This document shows, one piece after another, positions 7,045 to 14,638 of a DNA stretch of 64,000 bases (position 1 is the stretch's first letter; the number at the start of each line of letters is the position of its first letter). Under the pieces are notes generated by a model. That model was not told where the DNA came from and did not search any database. It saw only the letters and a list, made by a program, of their open reading frames with translations. Source of the stretch: Butyricicoccus sp. Marseille-Q5471 (GTDB lineage Bacteria; Bacillota; Clostridia; Oscillospirales; Butyricicoccaceae); assembly GCF_951230135.1 (NCBI RefSeq), contig NZ_CATNVC010000010.1, positions 1 through 64,000 on the forward strand, in the 5' to 3' direction. The position numbers and the translations under genes were made by a program.

Positions 7045-8058
7045 TTACACAAGAAGATACTGAAAGATATTGAACAGATAACCTACGATGATAATGCCAA
7101 CGGTGCAAATTGCAATAAAGGTGCCTAACAGCTTCGGCTTAACGGCCTTGCGCAGCATAATCATGGACGGCAGGCTCAGCGTTGTCACCGCCATCATGAA
7201 GGCAAGAACCGTACCAAGCTGCGCGCCTTTGAAAAGCAGAGCCTCGGCCACGGGGATTGTACCAAAGATATCGGCATACATTGGCACACCCAGTAAAGTG
7301 GCCAGTACAACACCAAAGGGATTACGGCTGCCGAGAACGGATGCAACCCAACCTTCCGGAATCCAATTGTGGATGATTGCCCCGATGCCGACGCCAATCA
7401 GAATGTAGGGGAAAACTTTTTTGAAAGTGGATGTCACCTGATCCTTTGCAAAAAGCAGCCGATCCTTTCTGGTTAAATCGGGAGAGGCAATATCAATGTT
7501 ACTTGCAGACCGAATGAATTCTTCTACTTGCGTTTCCATATGAAGCTTTTCAATCAACGTACCGCCAATCACGGCAATCATCAGCCCGACGACTACGTAG
7601 ACAATCGCAACCTTTGCGCCAAAGATGCTCATCAGCAGCACCAAGGAACCAAGATCCACCATGGGGGAGGAGATTAAGAACGAGAAGGTCACGCCCAACG
7701 GCAGACCGGCGCTGCTAAATCCGATAAACAGCGGAATAGACGAGCAGGAACAAAACGGCGTTACGGTACCCAGCAGCGCCGCAATAATATTTGCCCACAC
7801 ACCATGAAAATGCCCTAAAATTTTCTTGCTGCGCTCCGGCGGGAAATAACTCTGAATATATGAGATGATAAATATAAGAACACAGAGCAATACGGTGATT
7901 TTAAGCACATCGTAAATAAAGAATTGCAGGCTGCCGCCAACCCGATCAGCTACGTTTAGCCCGAGCATCGAGAGCAGGCTGCCAATTGCGGTGTTAAGCC
8001 ATTGCATGCCCAGCACCTGATTCTGAAAAAACAGCCATACAGCTTGAACAGATTCCAT
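7045..8058 (-). CDS. ArsP-type permease (DUF318/PF03773), arsenical efflux
   Basis: 337 residues from the ATG in MESVQAVW, which has GAGGT upstream; a longer frame to 8193 overlaps the regulator gene and is unlikely. About eight to ten hydrophobic segments are visible. The conserved permease signature TPFCSCSSIPLFIGF and a second GVPMYADIFG motif are present. Members of this family export trivalent organoarsenicals, with paired cysteines in a membrane helix implicated in substrate binding. Context (ArsR upstream, thioredoxin and ArsC downstream) supports a role in arsenic resistance. No ArsB or Acr3 arsenite pump is present. Confidence 0.87.
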   Translation of the reverse strand: MESVQAVWLFFQNQVLGMQWLNTAIGSLLSMLGLNVADRVGGSLQFFIYDVLKITVLLCVLIFIISYIQSYFPPERSKKILGHFHGVWANIIAALLGTVTPFCSCSSIPLFIGFSSAGLPLGVTFSFLISSPMVDLGSLVLLMSIFGAKVAIVYVVVGLMIAVIGGTLIEKLHMETQVEEFIRSASNIDIASPDLTRKDRLLFAKDQVTSTFKKVFPYILIGVGIGAIIHNWIPEGWVASVLGSRNPFGVVLATLLGVPMYADIFGTIPVAEALLFKGAQLGTVLAFMMAVTTLSLPSMIMLRKAVKPKLLGTFIAICTVGIIIVGYLFNIFQYLLV

Positions 8059-8149
8059 CCGGTAAATACCTCGCTTTCTAAAAAAGAGAATCATATCAAA
8101 AAAGTTGATATGAAATCCTGAATAAAAGCCATCTCTCACCGGATGGCTT

Positions 8150-8470
8150 TTATTCCTGGCAGCACCCGATATCCGCCGCTGTTGCCGCCGCATATGGGGT
8201 GGTGATTGCTTTCAGCAACAGCAAAGCTTGGTCGCTGCCCTGCTCGCTGATTTTATAGTGTGTCCATTTGCCTTCCTGCCGACTCTCAACGATGCCGGAC
8301 TCGCACAGGATTTTCATGTGGTATGACAAGGAGGACTGACCGATTTCCATTTGCTCAATTAAAACACAAGCACATTTTTCACCGCTGCGCAGTAGTTCTA
8401 AAACGGCCAGGCGTTTTTCATCACAAAATGCCTTAAATACCTTGGCGTTTTGCGTGGGAGTCAAATCCAT
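8150..8470 (-). CDS. arsR: ArsR/SmtB-family repressor
   Basis: 106 residues with a winged helix: FKAFCDEKRLAVLELL, a metal-binding-type segment EKCACVL corresponding to the ELCVCDL site of ArsR, then QSSLSYHMKILCESGIV and a wing at GKWTHYKI. The C-terminus adds a CC pair (GCCQE). Arsenite or antimonite binding to the CxC would release the operator. First gene of the minus-strand ars operon; about 90 bases separate it from the permease. The operator should lie in 8471-8560, where GATATATC and other AT-rich inverted bases occur, but I cannot define it. Confidence 0.9.
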   Translation of the reverse strand: MDLTPTQNAKVFKAFCDEKRLAVLELLRSGEKCACVLIEQMEIGQSSLSYHMKILCESGIVESRQEGKWTHYKISEQGSDQALLLLKAITTPYAAATAADIGCCQE

Positions 8471-8560
8471 ACTTGCTCACCTCACATCAAATTATTTCGA
8501 TATATCACAGTATATGCCTGAAATCAAAAAATGTCAATGTAAAATGAGACACAAGTTCAC

Positions 8561-8890
8561 TTACTTATTCTGCAACTGATACTGCTCTCCCCAATCCTCC
8601 ATGGAATCCAAGATGGGCTTCAGGCTGTATCCGGTTTCCGTCAGGGTGTATTCCACGCGCGGCGGCACTTCTGCGTAGACTTTTCGAGTGAGAAGGCCGC
8701 ATTGCTCCATGGTGCGCAGCTGAGCGGTTAATACCTTTTGGGTGACGCTGCCAATCGACTTTCGAAGTTCACCAAATCGCTTTGTTCCCGGCATCAAATC
8801 CCGCAAAATAAGGATTTTCCACTTGTCTCCAATTAGTGCCAGCGTTGTTTCCACGGGGCACGCGGGCAATATCTTTTTTTCTTCCGTCAT
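8561..8890 (-). CDS. HxlR-family transcriptional regulator
   Basis: 109 residues with the family hallmarks: an N-terminal CPVETTLALIGDKWKILILR containing a Cys (residue 11) that is redox-sensitive in several HxlR/YodB proteins, then RFGELRKSIGSVTQKVLTAQL and PPRVEYTLTETG. These dimeric winged-helix proteins often respond to electrophiles, quinones or aldehydes and control a divergent oxidoreductase. Here the divergent neighbour is a flavin-binding protein, and the 158-base gap carries a repeated motif. The stop lies just beyond the ars promoter region, so the ars operon could receive readthrough. Confidence 0.9.
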   Translation of the reverse strand: MTEEKKILPACPVETTLALIGDKWKILILRDLMPGTKRFGELRKSIGSVTQKVLTAQLRTMEQCGLLTRKVYAEVPPRVEYTLTETGYSLKPILDSMEDWGEQYQLQNK

Positions 8891-8911
8891 TTTATCCTCC
8901 GAAACCGTTGG

Positions 8912-8951
8912 TATGGCGCAATAGTATCTAAAAGGTAACTATGGCGCAATA
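8912..8951. promoter_or_regulatory. Candidate HxlR operator in the divergent intergenic region
   Basis: TATGGCGCAATA occurs twice as a direct repeat (8912-8923 and 8940-8951), 28 bases apart. Between the copies lies AGTATCTAAAAGGTAACT, an imperfect inverted repeat of the AGT(A/T)-n-ACT kind seen at HxlR operators. A TATAAT at 8988-8993 may belong to the rightward promoter. Confidence 0.45.
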
Positions 8952-9048
8952 TTGTGCTTACTTTACGATTACGCTGTATGGAATTATTATAATATCAGCG
9001 GTAAACAAACGCAAGCCGCACAAGCCGAAATCTTTGGAGGTATTTTCA

Positions 9049-9450
9049 ATGAACGAAGTCGTAAAATTTTTGCAGGAAAACCCCGTGCAGTATCTAGCAA
9101 CCGTAGGGCGTGATGAAAAGGCAAAATGCCGTCCCTTTATGTTTTGCTTTGAGCAGGATGAGAAATTGTGGTTCTGCACCAACAACACCAAGGATGTTTA
9201 TCAGGATTTGCAGAAGAATCCCTACATTGAGGTCTCTGTGTCCAGTCCCTCCTATGCCTGGATTCGTTTGAACGGCAAGGCGGTTTTTGAAAACAATATG
9301 GCGGTCAAGGCCGAATGCATGAACAACCCCATTGTCAAGGGACAGTATCAGAGCGCAGAAAACCCTATTTTTGAGGTGTTCTACCTGGCGGACGCAAGAG
9401 CGGTGATTGCCGACTTTTCCGGCAATCCGCCCAAGGAGTACACGCTGTAA
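9049..9450 (+). CDS. Pyridoxamine 5'-phosphate oxidase-like flavin-binding protein
   Basis: 133 residues from ATG 9049, chosen for TTTGGAGG upstream; the frame opens earlier without a site. The split-barrel flavin-binding fold is recognisable from VQYLATVGRDEKAKCRPFMF, LWFCTNNTKDVYQDLQKNP and SYAWIRLNGKAVFE. Members bind FMN or a related cofactor and carry out poorly defined redox reactions; this short form lacks the true PNPOx catalytic context. It is divergent from an HxlR regulator, a common arrangement that implies induction by a reactive small molecule. A perfect terminator follows. Confidence 0.85.
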   Translation: MNEVVKFLQENPVQYLATVGRDEKAKCRPFMFCFEQDEKLWFCTNNTKDVYQDLQKNPYIEVSVSSPSYAWIRLNGKAVFENNMAVKAECMNNPIVKGQYQSAENPIFEVFYLADARAVIADFSGNPPKEYTL

Positions 9451-9456
9451 AAGATA

Positions 9457-9497
9457 AAGGCTCGGCAGGAAGGCGAAAACGCCCTGCCGAGCTTTTT
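9457..9497 (+). terminator. Intrinsic terminator
   Basis: GCTCGGCAGG pairs with CCTGCCGAGC around an AAGGCGAAAACG-type loop, followed by TTTTT at 9493-9497. Confidence 0.88.
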
Positions 9498-9679
9498 ACA
9501 TGCACGGGTTAGAAAAAATTCAAAAAGGCTCTTGACTTGAAGTGCACTCCAAGAAGTAAAATAAGGAAGTGGAAAAAGGCTGCGGCGATAAAAGATACAA
9601 GGAATAGGCAGGTTAAGCGTGTTTGTTTTGAGAAGAACGGAGAAAATGCTGCCTCCCAAGATTGAAAGAAGGTATTTTA

Positions 9680-10222
9680 ATGAGTAAGAATGTTTTGGTG
9701 ATTTCTGCAAGTCCTCGTAAGGGCGGTAACTCGGACACCCTGTGTGATGAATTCGTCCGAGGTACGCAGGAGAGCGGACATCACGCAGAAAAGACTTTCC
9801 TGCGTGATCATCAAATCAACTACTGCACAGGCTGTGGCGTTTGCAATACCACGCATCAGTGTGTGCAGAAAGATGATATGGCGAAAATTCTCGATAAAAT
9901 GGTACATGCAGATGCAATTGTACTGGCGACTCCGGTCTATTTCTACACCATGGACGGACAGATGAAGACCATGATTGACCGTACGGTGCCACGCTATCTG
10001 GAGATTGCAGATAAGGATTTTTATTTTATCGTAGCCGCAGCAGACACGGAACAGGCGGCAATGGAGCGCACAATCAGCGGCTTCCGCGGCCTCACGGAAG
10101 ATTGTCTGCCCAATGCGCATGAAAAGGGTATTGTTTATGGCACCGGCGCATGGCAGGTGGGCGAGATTAAGAGCAGTCCCGCCATGCAGCAGGCATATGA
10201 GATGGGCAGAGCGATCGTCTAA
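9680..10222 (+). CDS. NADPH-dependent FMN reductase / flavodoxin-fold iron-sulfur flavoprotein-like
   Basis: 180 residues from ATG 9680 with GAAAGAAGG upstream. The N-terminus KNVLVISASPRKGGNSDTL is the FMN-phosphate loop of the flavodoxin-like reductase family. The insert YCTGCGVCNTTHQCVQKDD carries four cysteines in a Cx2Cx2Cx5C-like pattern, as in iron-sulfur flavoproteins and related multimeric quinone/azo reductases, and ATPVYFYTMDGQMKTMIDR is the second conserved block. Probable cytosolic flavin-dependent reductase in anaerobic detoxification. Monocistronic, bounded by terminators on both sides. Confidence 0.85.
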   Translation: MSKNVLVISASPRKGGNSDTLCDEFVRGTQESGHHAEKTFLRDHQINYCTGCGVCNTTHQCVQKDDMAKILDKMVHADAIVLATPVYFYTMDGQMKTMIDRTVPRYLEIADKDFYFIVAAADTEQAAMERTISGFRGLTEDCLPNAHEKGIVYGTGAWQVGEIKSSPAMQQAYEMGRAIV

Positions 10223-10241
10223 CAGCACAGATACGGTTTTC

Positions 10242-10278
10242 AAAAAGCGAGGATACGGAAGCGTATCCTCGCTTTTTT
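10242..10278 (+). terminator. Intrinsic terminator
   Basis: AAAAAGCGAGGATACG pairs with CGTATCCTCGCTTTTT around GAAG, followed by T residues. Confidence 0.88.
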
Positions 10279-10391
10279 CGTGCAGGCAAAAAATTGGAGA
10301 CTTATAAAGAATGCGTTGTGTATCATTTTTAGCAGACAGAACGCAGAAGCGCCCGTACAATACAGAGGAAGAATAGGAAGTTATTGCGTAG

Positions 10392-11099
10392 TTAAAGCGT
10401 TTCCAGTGAGCAGTATTCCATCAATGCTGTGGGGTTGATAACCGTGATTTTCCGTCGCTCGGTATGGATGATATTTTCGCTGCGAAGCCGGGCCAGTCCG
10501 CGTGTCAGGTTGACTCGGCTCGTGCCGAGAATGTCGGCGATGGCATCCTGCGTAATGCAGCCGACACAGGTTTGTTTTCCGGCTTCACTGACCAAAAGAA
10601 GGTATAGCAAATTACACAGTTTTAGAAAGGAACTGTTATATTCCTGATGGGCGGTTTCGTAGAGCAGCAGATTTACGTATTTTGAAAACCAGTCAATCAC
10701 CTGCGCCTGCAACTCGGTATTTTCATAAAACATGGTGCGAAATTCTGCTTTGGTGAATTCCAATACTTCCATGTTGGACAATGCGACGGTGATAAGCGAG
10801 CTTTCGATTTTGTAATCTATCTCATGGTATCCTGGAAACACGGTTCCGGTTGCATGAAAGGATACAATTTTTCGATGCCCGTTTTCATGTTCAACGTAGT
10901 TCTGCGCAATGCCGGAAAGAATAAAATGAATTCTCCCAAACGGCTCGTTTGGCTGCCATAGAAAATCATCCGTTTGAAAGGTACGCCTAACATGCGGTTT
11001 TGATAAAAAGTACGCATGGAACGGCTCGAAATCTTGCGTAAAAATGTAGCTTGGAGTCAGCAGAAAAATCATTCCTTTCCATTGCTGCCGGTTGAGCAA
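10392..11099 (-). CDS. Crp/Fnr-family transcriptional regulator
   Basis: About 226-235 residues. An N-terminal cyclic-nucleotide-binding-like beta roll (FLWQPNEPFGRIHFILSGIA, FHATGTVFPGY) is followed by a long helix and a C-terminal winged helix (CITQDAIADILGTSRVNLTRGL). It lacks the N-terminal cysteine set of Fnr. The start is uncertain: a TTG at 11099 has AGGAA at a reasonable distance, and an ATG lies nine codons later. It is divergent from the TIGR04076-like gene at 11142, with only about 40 bases between the starts, so it may control that neighbour. The effector is unknown. Confidence 0.85.
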   Translation of the reverse strand: MLNRQQWKGMIFLLTPSYIFTQDFEPFHAYFLSKPHVRRTFQTDDFLWQPNEPFGRIHFILSGIAQNYVEHENGHRKIVSFHATGTVFPGYHEIDYKIESSLITVALSNMEVLEFTKAEFRTMFYENTELQAQVIDWFSKYVNLLLYETAHQEYNSSFLKLCNLLYLLLVSEAGKQTCVGCITQDAIADILGTSRVNLTRGLARLRSENIIHTERRKITVINPTALMEYCSLETL

Positions 11100-11141
11100 A
11101 CAGGGTTCCTATTTTCAGACTATTTATACGAAGGAGAATGA

Positions 11142-11492
11142 ATGTTGACGCATCAATGCAAAATTACAGTTTTAGAAACGAAGGTGTTTCCTGACTATCA
11201 GGAGACATACTTAGCCGATCCGAAATCCGGTCCCTGCCCTTGCTTTAAGCCGGGCGATACCTTTTTGCTGGAACGAACCGGACAAAGGGATGATTTCTGG
11301 CACATGCTGGATGGCAAGTTCTGCTCCGAAGCGTGGGACGCCATCAGCCGTTATGTGTATGCGACGCTGCAGGGCGGTTCTATCATGAAGGGCTGGACGA
11401 ACGATGAAAAGATGATGATTGCCTGCTGCAGCGATGGCACACGACCCGTTATCTTCAAAATTCAGCGGATTGACATTGAAGATGCCCAATGA
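11142..11492 (+). CDS. TIGR04076-family small protein of unknown function
   Basis: 116 residues from ATG 11142 with AAGGAG in front. The pattern KITVLETKVFPDY, GPCPCFKPGDTFLLE, FCSEAWDAISRYVYATLQGG and MIACCSDGTRPVIFKI matches the TIGR04076 family as I remember it: a small, Cys-containing cytosolic protein, widespread in anaerobes, with no established role. The conserved cysteines (CPC, FC, CC) suggest redox or metal interaction, which is inference. It is divergent from a Crp/Fnr-type regulator. Confidence 0.75.
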   Translation: MLTHQCKITVLETKVFPDYQETYLADPKSGPCPCFKPGDTFLLERTGQRDDFWHMLDGKFCSEAWDAISRYVYATLQGGSIMKGWTNDEKMMIACCSDGTRPVIFKIQRIDIEDAQ

Positions 11493-11545
11493 AAACGACA
11501 GCTGTATGATCGAGTACCTGCCTACGGAAAAGACCCGGGGGAGAG

Positions 11546-11985
11546 TTAGGGACATCGGCCGTGATATTCACTGCGGATGATTTCGTTCATCTCTTCGGGA
11601 GTCTCCCGACATCCGCCATTGAGCCATCTTTTGAAAAATGTAATCTGATAGGCGTTGCTGTTGAACTTTTGCTCGACTTCCGAGGCATACAGTTGATTGA
11701 ACTCATCTTCCAAATGCGCCCTTGCTTGATCGGAAAGGGCGTAAATGTCCACAAAATTGGCAAAAAGGAACTGCGGTTCATTTCGGCAGCTTTGCAGACG
11801 TCCGAAACGCTGATTTGGCTCAGTTTCTTCGCCTGCAGTGCTTCCACGAACGCGTTTTCAATCTTTTCCACCGATTGGCAGTGGCGCTCTGCGATCCGCC
11901 GGCCTTCCGGCTGAGCATCGCCCCAAGCATGGGTTTTGCGGCCTGCAATCAACAAAAAACGTTTCGAACCAGAAACCGCGGCCAT
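11546..11985 (-). pseudogene. TetR/AcrR-type regulator, frameshifted and truncated
   Basis: The minus strand encodes a TetR-like helix-turn-helix (VEKIENAFVEALQAKKLSQI, then SVSDVCKAAEMNRSSF) that breaks in a T5 run near 11766. The expected continuation, FANFVDIYALSDQARAHLE, is in another frame and reaches a stop at 11546. Adding one T would give NRSSFFANFVDIYAL, the usual TetR pattern. The C-terminal ligand domain is far too short, so the gene appears both frameshifted and truncated. The convergent TIGR04076 gene ends about 50 bases away. Confidence 0.7.
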
Positions 11986-12000
11986 TTCGGCACTTCCACG

Positions 12001-12203
12001 GGGTTAGACAGAGCAGTTCCTGATGTGGATATTTTCACAGACGCTGCCGGGGCGGAGTCTATGTTGGACGGTTACATGAAGCTGGGAAAGTTTGAATCCC
12101 GCTTTGTGTCCGTCGCCGTCAACAGCGCCATCCGAACGGCAGCCAAAACGGAGGAGGCGTTCAATGTTATGATTTGCTTTCCGTCACCCGTGCAAACGAG
12201 TAA
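12001..12203 (+). other. Decayed coding remnant of unknown family
   Basis: A frame at 12001-12180 with coding-like composition (including GYMKLGKFESRFVSVAVNSA and AKTEEAFNVM) has no start region. A one-base frame change near 12180 would give LLSVTRANE and a stop at 12201-12203, right before a terminator. I read it as the 3' end of a lost gene. The family is not recognised. Confidence 0.35.
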
Positions 12204-12218
12204 GTCATACGGACAAAC

Positions 12219-12247
12219 CAAGCAGCCGGGCAATCGGCTGCTTTTTG
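12219..12247 (+). terminator. Intrinsic terminator
   Basis: AAGCAGCCG pairs with CGGCTGCTT around GGCAAT, followed by TTTTT. Confidence 0.75.
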
Positions 12248-12376
12248 CGTTGTCCAAGAGAGAAGGGATAGATAAGTCAAAGTGCTGTCATTCGCAGCGG
12301 TTTTGGAAGTGGCACCAGTCTCTGTAAAATCAGTTGACAGACGTGTTATAATGAAGAAAAACAAAGATAAAGGAGA

Positions 12377-12760
12377 ATGAACATGCCTTCCTCTAAAGAA
12401 GTAGCGTTATATTTTGATCCAAACGGCGGCGAACAGACAGCTTTGCTAAAGAGCATTCTCGTGCGCATGGGTGCACGCATTAAGAATGTAGCAGCCGATC
12501 AGGTTGGGCAGACGGTTGGCTGTCTTCTGGGCCGAAAGGGATATGATGCACGTGAAAACGCCGAATCTCCCGCTCTCGAGCAGCCCATGCTGGTGCTGGA
12601 TGGCTTTACGGATAAACGTCTGGAGCTCCTGCTGCTTGAGATGAAAAAGACGGGCGTAACCGTTCCGTATAAGGCGGTTGTGACCGAGAGCAATCTCGGC
12701 TGGCTGCTGCATCAGCTGTATGAGGAGCTGCGCGCCGAGCATGAGGCCATGCAGCAATGA
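12377..12760 (+). CDS. DUF3783 domain protein
   Basis: 127 residues. The C-terminal half (PMLVLDGFTDKRLELLLLEM, then VPYKAVVTESNLGWLLHQLY) is the DUF3783 domain, of unknown function, common in Clostridia. The N-terminal half (ALYFDPNGGEQTALLKSIL) looks like a small alpha/beta sensor-like fold. Its stop overlaps the start of the DNA glycosylase gene by four bases (ATGA at 12757), so the two are translationally coupled and may act together. Ribosome binding site AAGGAG is just upstream. Confidence 0.75.
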   Translation: MNMPSSKEVALYFDPNGGEQTALLKSILVRMGARIKNVAADQVGQTVGCLLGRKGYDARENAESPALEQPMLVLDGFTDKRLELLLLEMKKTGVTVPYKAVVTESNLGWLLHQLYEELRAEHEAMQQ

Positions 12761-13566
12761 TTGAGCGGCGCATTCCTGATTTTGATCTCGACCAGATTGC
12801 ACGGTCGGGTCAATGCTTCCGCATGGAGCGGACAGGGGAGGACAGCTTTTCCCTGATTGCACATGGGCGCTACTTAACGTTGGCGCAGCAGGGGGACATA
12901 ATCACCTTTGGCTGTGAAGAAGACGAATTTCAGCAGCTATGGCGGCATTATTTTGATTTGGATACCGATTATGGCGCCATCAAGCGTGCAGTGTCCAAGC
13001 GGGATAAGTACTTGCAGGCCGCGGTAGAAATCGGCGGCGGTATCCGCATCCTGCGGCAGGATTTGTGGGAGACGATTGTATGCTTCATTATTTCACAGCA
13101 GAACAACATCACAAGAATTAAGAAATGTGTCGAAAAATTGTCTTTGCTTTTGGGAGAAACCTGCTATAATAAGAGCAAAGAAGTGTATTATTCTTTTCCG
13201 ACCCCGGAAGCACTTGCACGTTGTGAGGTTGAGAATTTGGCCGATTGCCGCTTGGGCTACCGCGCCAAATACCTGATTCGCTCCGCACAGCAGGTGGCGA
13301 CGGGAGAGGTCGATTTGGAAGCGATTCGGCTTATGCCGTATGAGCGAGCCAAGGAGGAGCTGCTGCGCTTCACTGGCGTAGGGGTGAAGGTTGCTGAGTG
13401 CATTTGCCTATTTGCGCTGCACCATGTAGACGCATTTCCGATTGACACGCACATTCGTCAAATGCTGGATGAACATTACCCGAAAGGATTCCCGATGAAG
13501 CGATACAAAGGATTTGCGGGAATTTTGCAGCAATACGGATTTTTTTATGAACTTCAGGCAAACTAG
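12757..13566 (+). CDS. 8-oxoguanine DNA glycosylase, OGG1-like
   Basis: 269 residues. An N-terminal OGG-type domain (FDLDQIARSGQCFRME) precedes the helix-hairpin-helix-GPD fold. Key features are SQQNNI, the hairpin FTGVGVKVAECICLFALHH with candidate catalytic Lys211, and FPIDTHI with the activating Asp230. The Lys-Asp spacing of 19 equals that of human OGG1 (249/268), so this should be a bifunctional glycosylase/lyase that removes 8-oxoguanine. It is coupled to the DUF3783 gene upstream and followed by thioredoxin 20 bases on, an oxidative-damage grouping. MutY, which acts on the same lesion, is at 41.5 kb. Confidence 0.9.
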   Translation: MIERRIPDFDLDQIARSGQCFRMERTGEDSFSLIAHGRYLTLAQQGDIITFGCEEDEFQQLWRHYFDLDTDYGAIKRAVSKRDKYLQAAVEIGGGIRILRQDLWETIVCFIISQQNNITRIKKCVEKLSLLLGETCYNKSKEVYYSFPTPEALARCEVENLADCRLGYRAKYLIRSAQQVATGEVDLEAIRLMPYERAKEELLRFTGVGVKVAECICLFALHHVDAFPIDTHIRQMLDEHYPKGFPMKRYKGFAGILQQYGFFYELQAN

Positions 13567-13586
13567 ACAAAAAGGAGATGACAGAT

Positions 13587-13895
13587 ATGGCAGTTCATAC
13601 CATTACCAAGGATAATTTTCAAAATGAAGTGATGCAGGCGGACAAGCCTGTGCTGCTGGATTTTTGGGCGAGCTGGTGCGGTCCGTGCCGCATGGTTTCA
13701 CCGATTGTGGACGCAATCGCTGAGGAACGCGAGGATATCAAGGTCGGCAAGATTAATATTGATGAGCAAATGGAGCTGGCACAGCAGTTTGGCGTTATGA
13801 GTATTCCGACTTTAGTTGTAATCAAGGACGGCAAAATCGCCAACCAGACCGTTGGGGCAATGCCCAAGGAAAACATTCTGGCTCTGCTGGATTAA
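13587..13895 (+). CDS. trxA: Thioredoxin
   Basis: 102 residues from ATG 13587, preferred over an ATG at 13578 that overlaps the ribosome binding site AAAGGAG. Classical thioredoxin fold with active site WASWCGPC, buried Asp in LLDFWAS, and cis-Pro segment SIPTLVVIKDG. A general cytosolic disulfide reductant. It follows the OGG-like glycosylase closely and ends at a terminator, so it is probably the last gene of the DUF3783-glycosylase-thioredoxin unit. A TrxB-like reductase is encoded at 19.6 kb. Confidence 0.95.
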   Translation: MAVHTITKDNFQNEVMQADKPVLLDFWASWCGPCRMVSPIVDAIAEEREDIKVGKINIDEQMELAQQFGVMSIPTLVVIKDGKIANQTVGAMPKENILALLD

Positions 13896-13934
13896 CGAGA
13901 AACGAGCCGGAAAATACCCGTTCGGTCAGAATGT

Positions 13935-13975
13935 AAAGCAGCATGATGTGCGAAAGTATATCACGCTGCTTTTTC
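13935..13975 (+). terminator. Intrinsic terminator
   Basis: AAGCAGC followed by an ATGATGTG/TATCAC-type extension pairs with GCTGCTT, ending in TTTTTC. The upper stem is imperfect. Confidence 0.65.
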
Positions 13976-14057
13976 TTTCGGCGTGAGAACCTGTCAAGGG
14001 TGCGCATGCGAGAAATCGCTAAAACGGCGTAGTGCCGCGTAAGGATGGTGAGAAACG

Positions 14058-14627
14058 GTGAAAAAAACCTGCATAGACAAATACCGATTTGCTGAGCTGG
14101 TGCAGGCAGACAAGCAGAAGTATTATCGGATGGCATATTGCTATGTGAAAAATGAACATGACGCGTTGGATATTGTGGGAGATGCGGTTTATAAAGGATT
14201 CAAGGATTTGCATACCCTGCGGCAGCCGGAATATTTTACGACATGGATGACCCGCATTGTGATTCATGCGGCGATTGACTTCCTGCGGAAAAATTCTCGC
14301 TGCACGGCTTGTGAAGACGACGTGCTGGAAACGGCAGCAGTGCCGGAAAAAGCGTTGACACCGGAGGACACACTGGATATTTATGCCGCGCTTGACGCCC
14401 TCAATGAGCGGGATCGATCCGGCGTGGTGCTGCGATATTTTGAAGGGTATTTCTTTCCGGAAATTGCAGATATTTTGAAGGAGCCTGTGCCCGCCGTGAA
14501 GTCACGGCTGTATCGCGCATTAAAAAAGATGCGTATCCTTCTGGAGAAAGGGGTTAGCGGAAAATCACGAATCAGGGAAAGGAAAAGTATGAGCAGATCC
14601 CAATCCCGGAAGAACTGGATCGGGTAA
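14058..14627 (+). CDS. ECF-type RNA polymerase sigma factor
   Basis: 189 residues from a GTG. Sigma-70 region 2 (YYRMAYCYVKNEHDALDIVG, then FTTWMTRIVIHAAIDFLRK) and region 4 (ALNERDRSGVVLRYFEGYFF, then IADILKEPVPAVKSRLYRAL) are clear. The last ~25 residues look out of frame. If the G4 tract at 14550-14553 had one base fewer, the protein would end GLAENHESGKGKV at about 14590, overlapping the next gene as is usual in such pairs. A membrane anti-sigma-like protein follows directly, implying an envelope-stress or cell-surface signal. Confidence 0.88.
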   Translation: MKKTCIDKYRFAELVQADKQKYYRMAYCYVKNEHDALDIVGDAVYKGFKDLHTLRQPEYFTTWMTRIVIHAAIDFLRKNSRCTACEDDVLETAAVPEKALTPEDTLDIYAALDALNERDRSGVVLRYFEGYFFPEIADILKEPVPAVKSRLYRALKKMRILLEKGVSGKSRIRERKSMSRSQSRKNWIG

Positions 14628-14638
14628 TTTGGAATGGC

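Noticed and set aside
11722-12327. 201-codon plus-strand ORF
   Set aside because: Its first half is antisense to the TetR remnant and has no start site; only the 12,001-12,203 part has coding character.
12319-12350. TTGACA...TATAAT promoter before the DUF3783 gene
   Set aside because: The two hexamers are only seven bases apart; no properly spaced -35 was found for this TATAAT.
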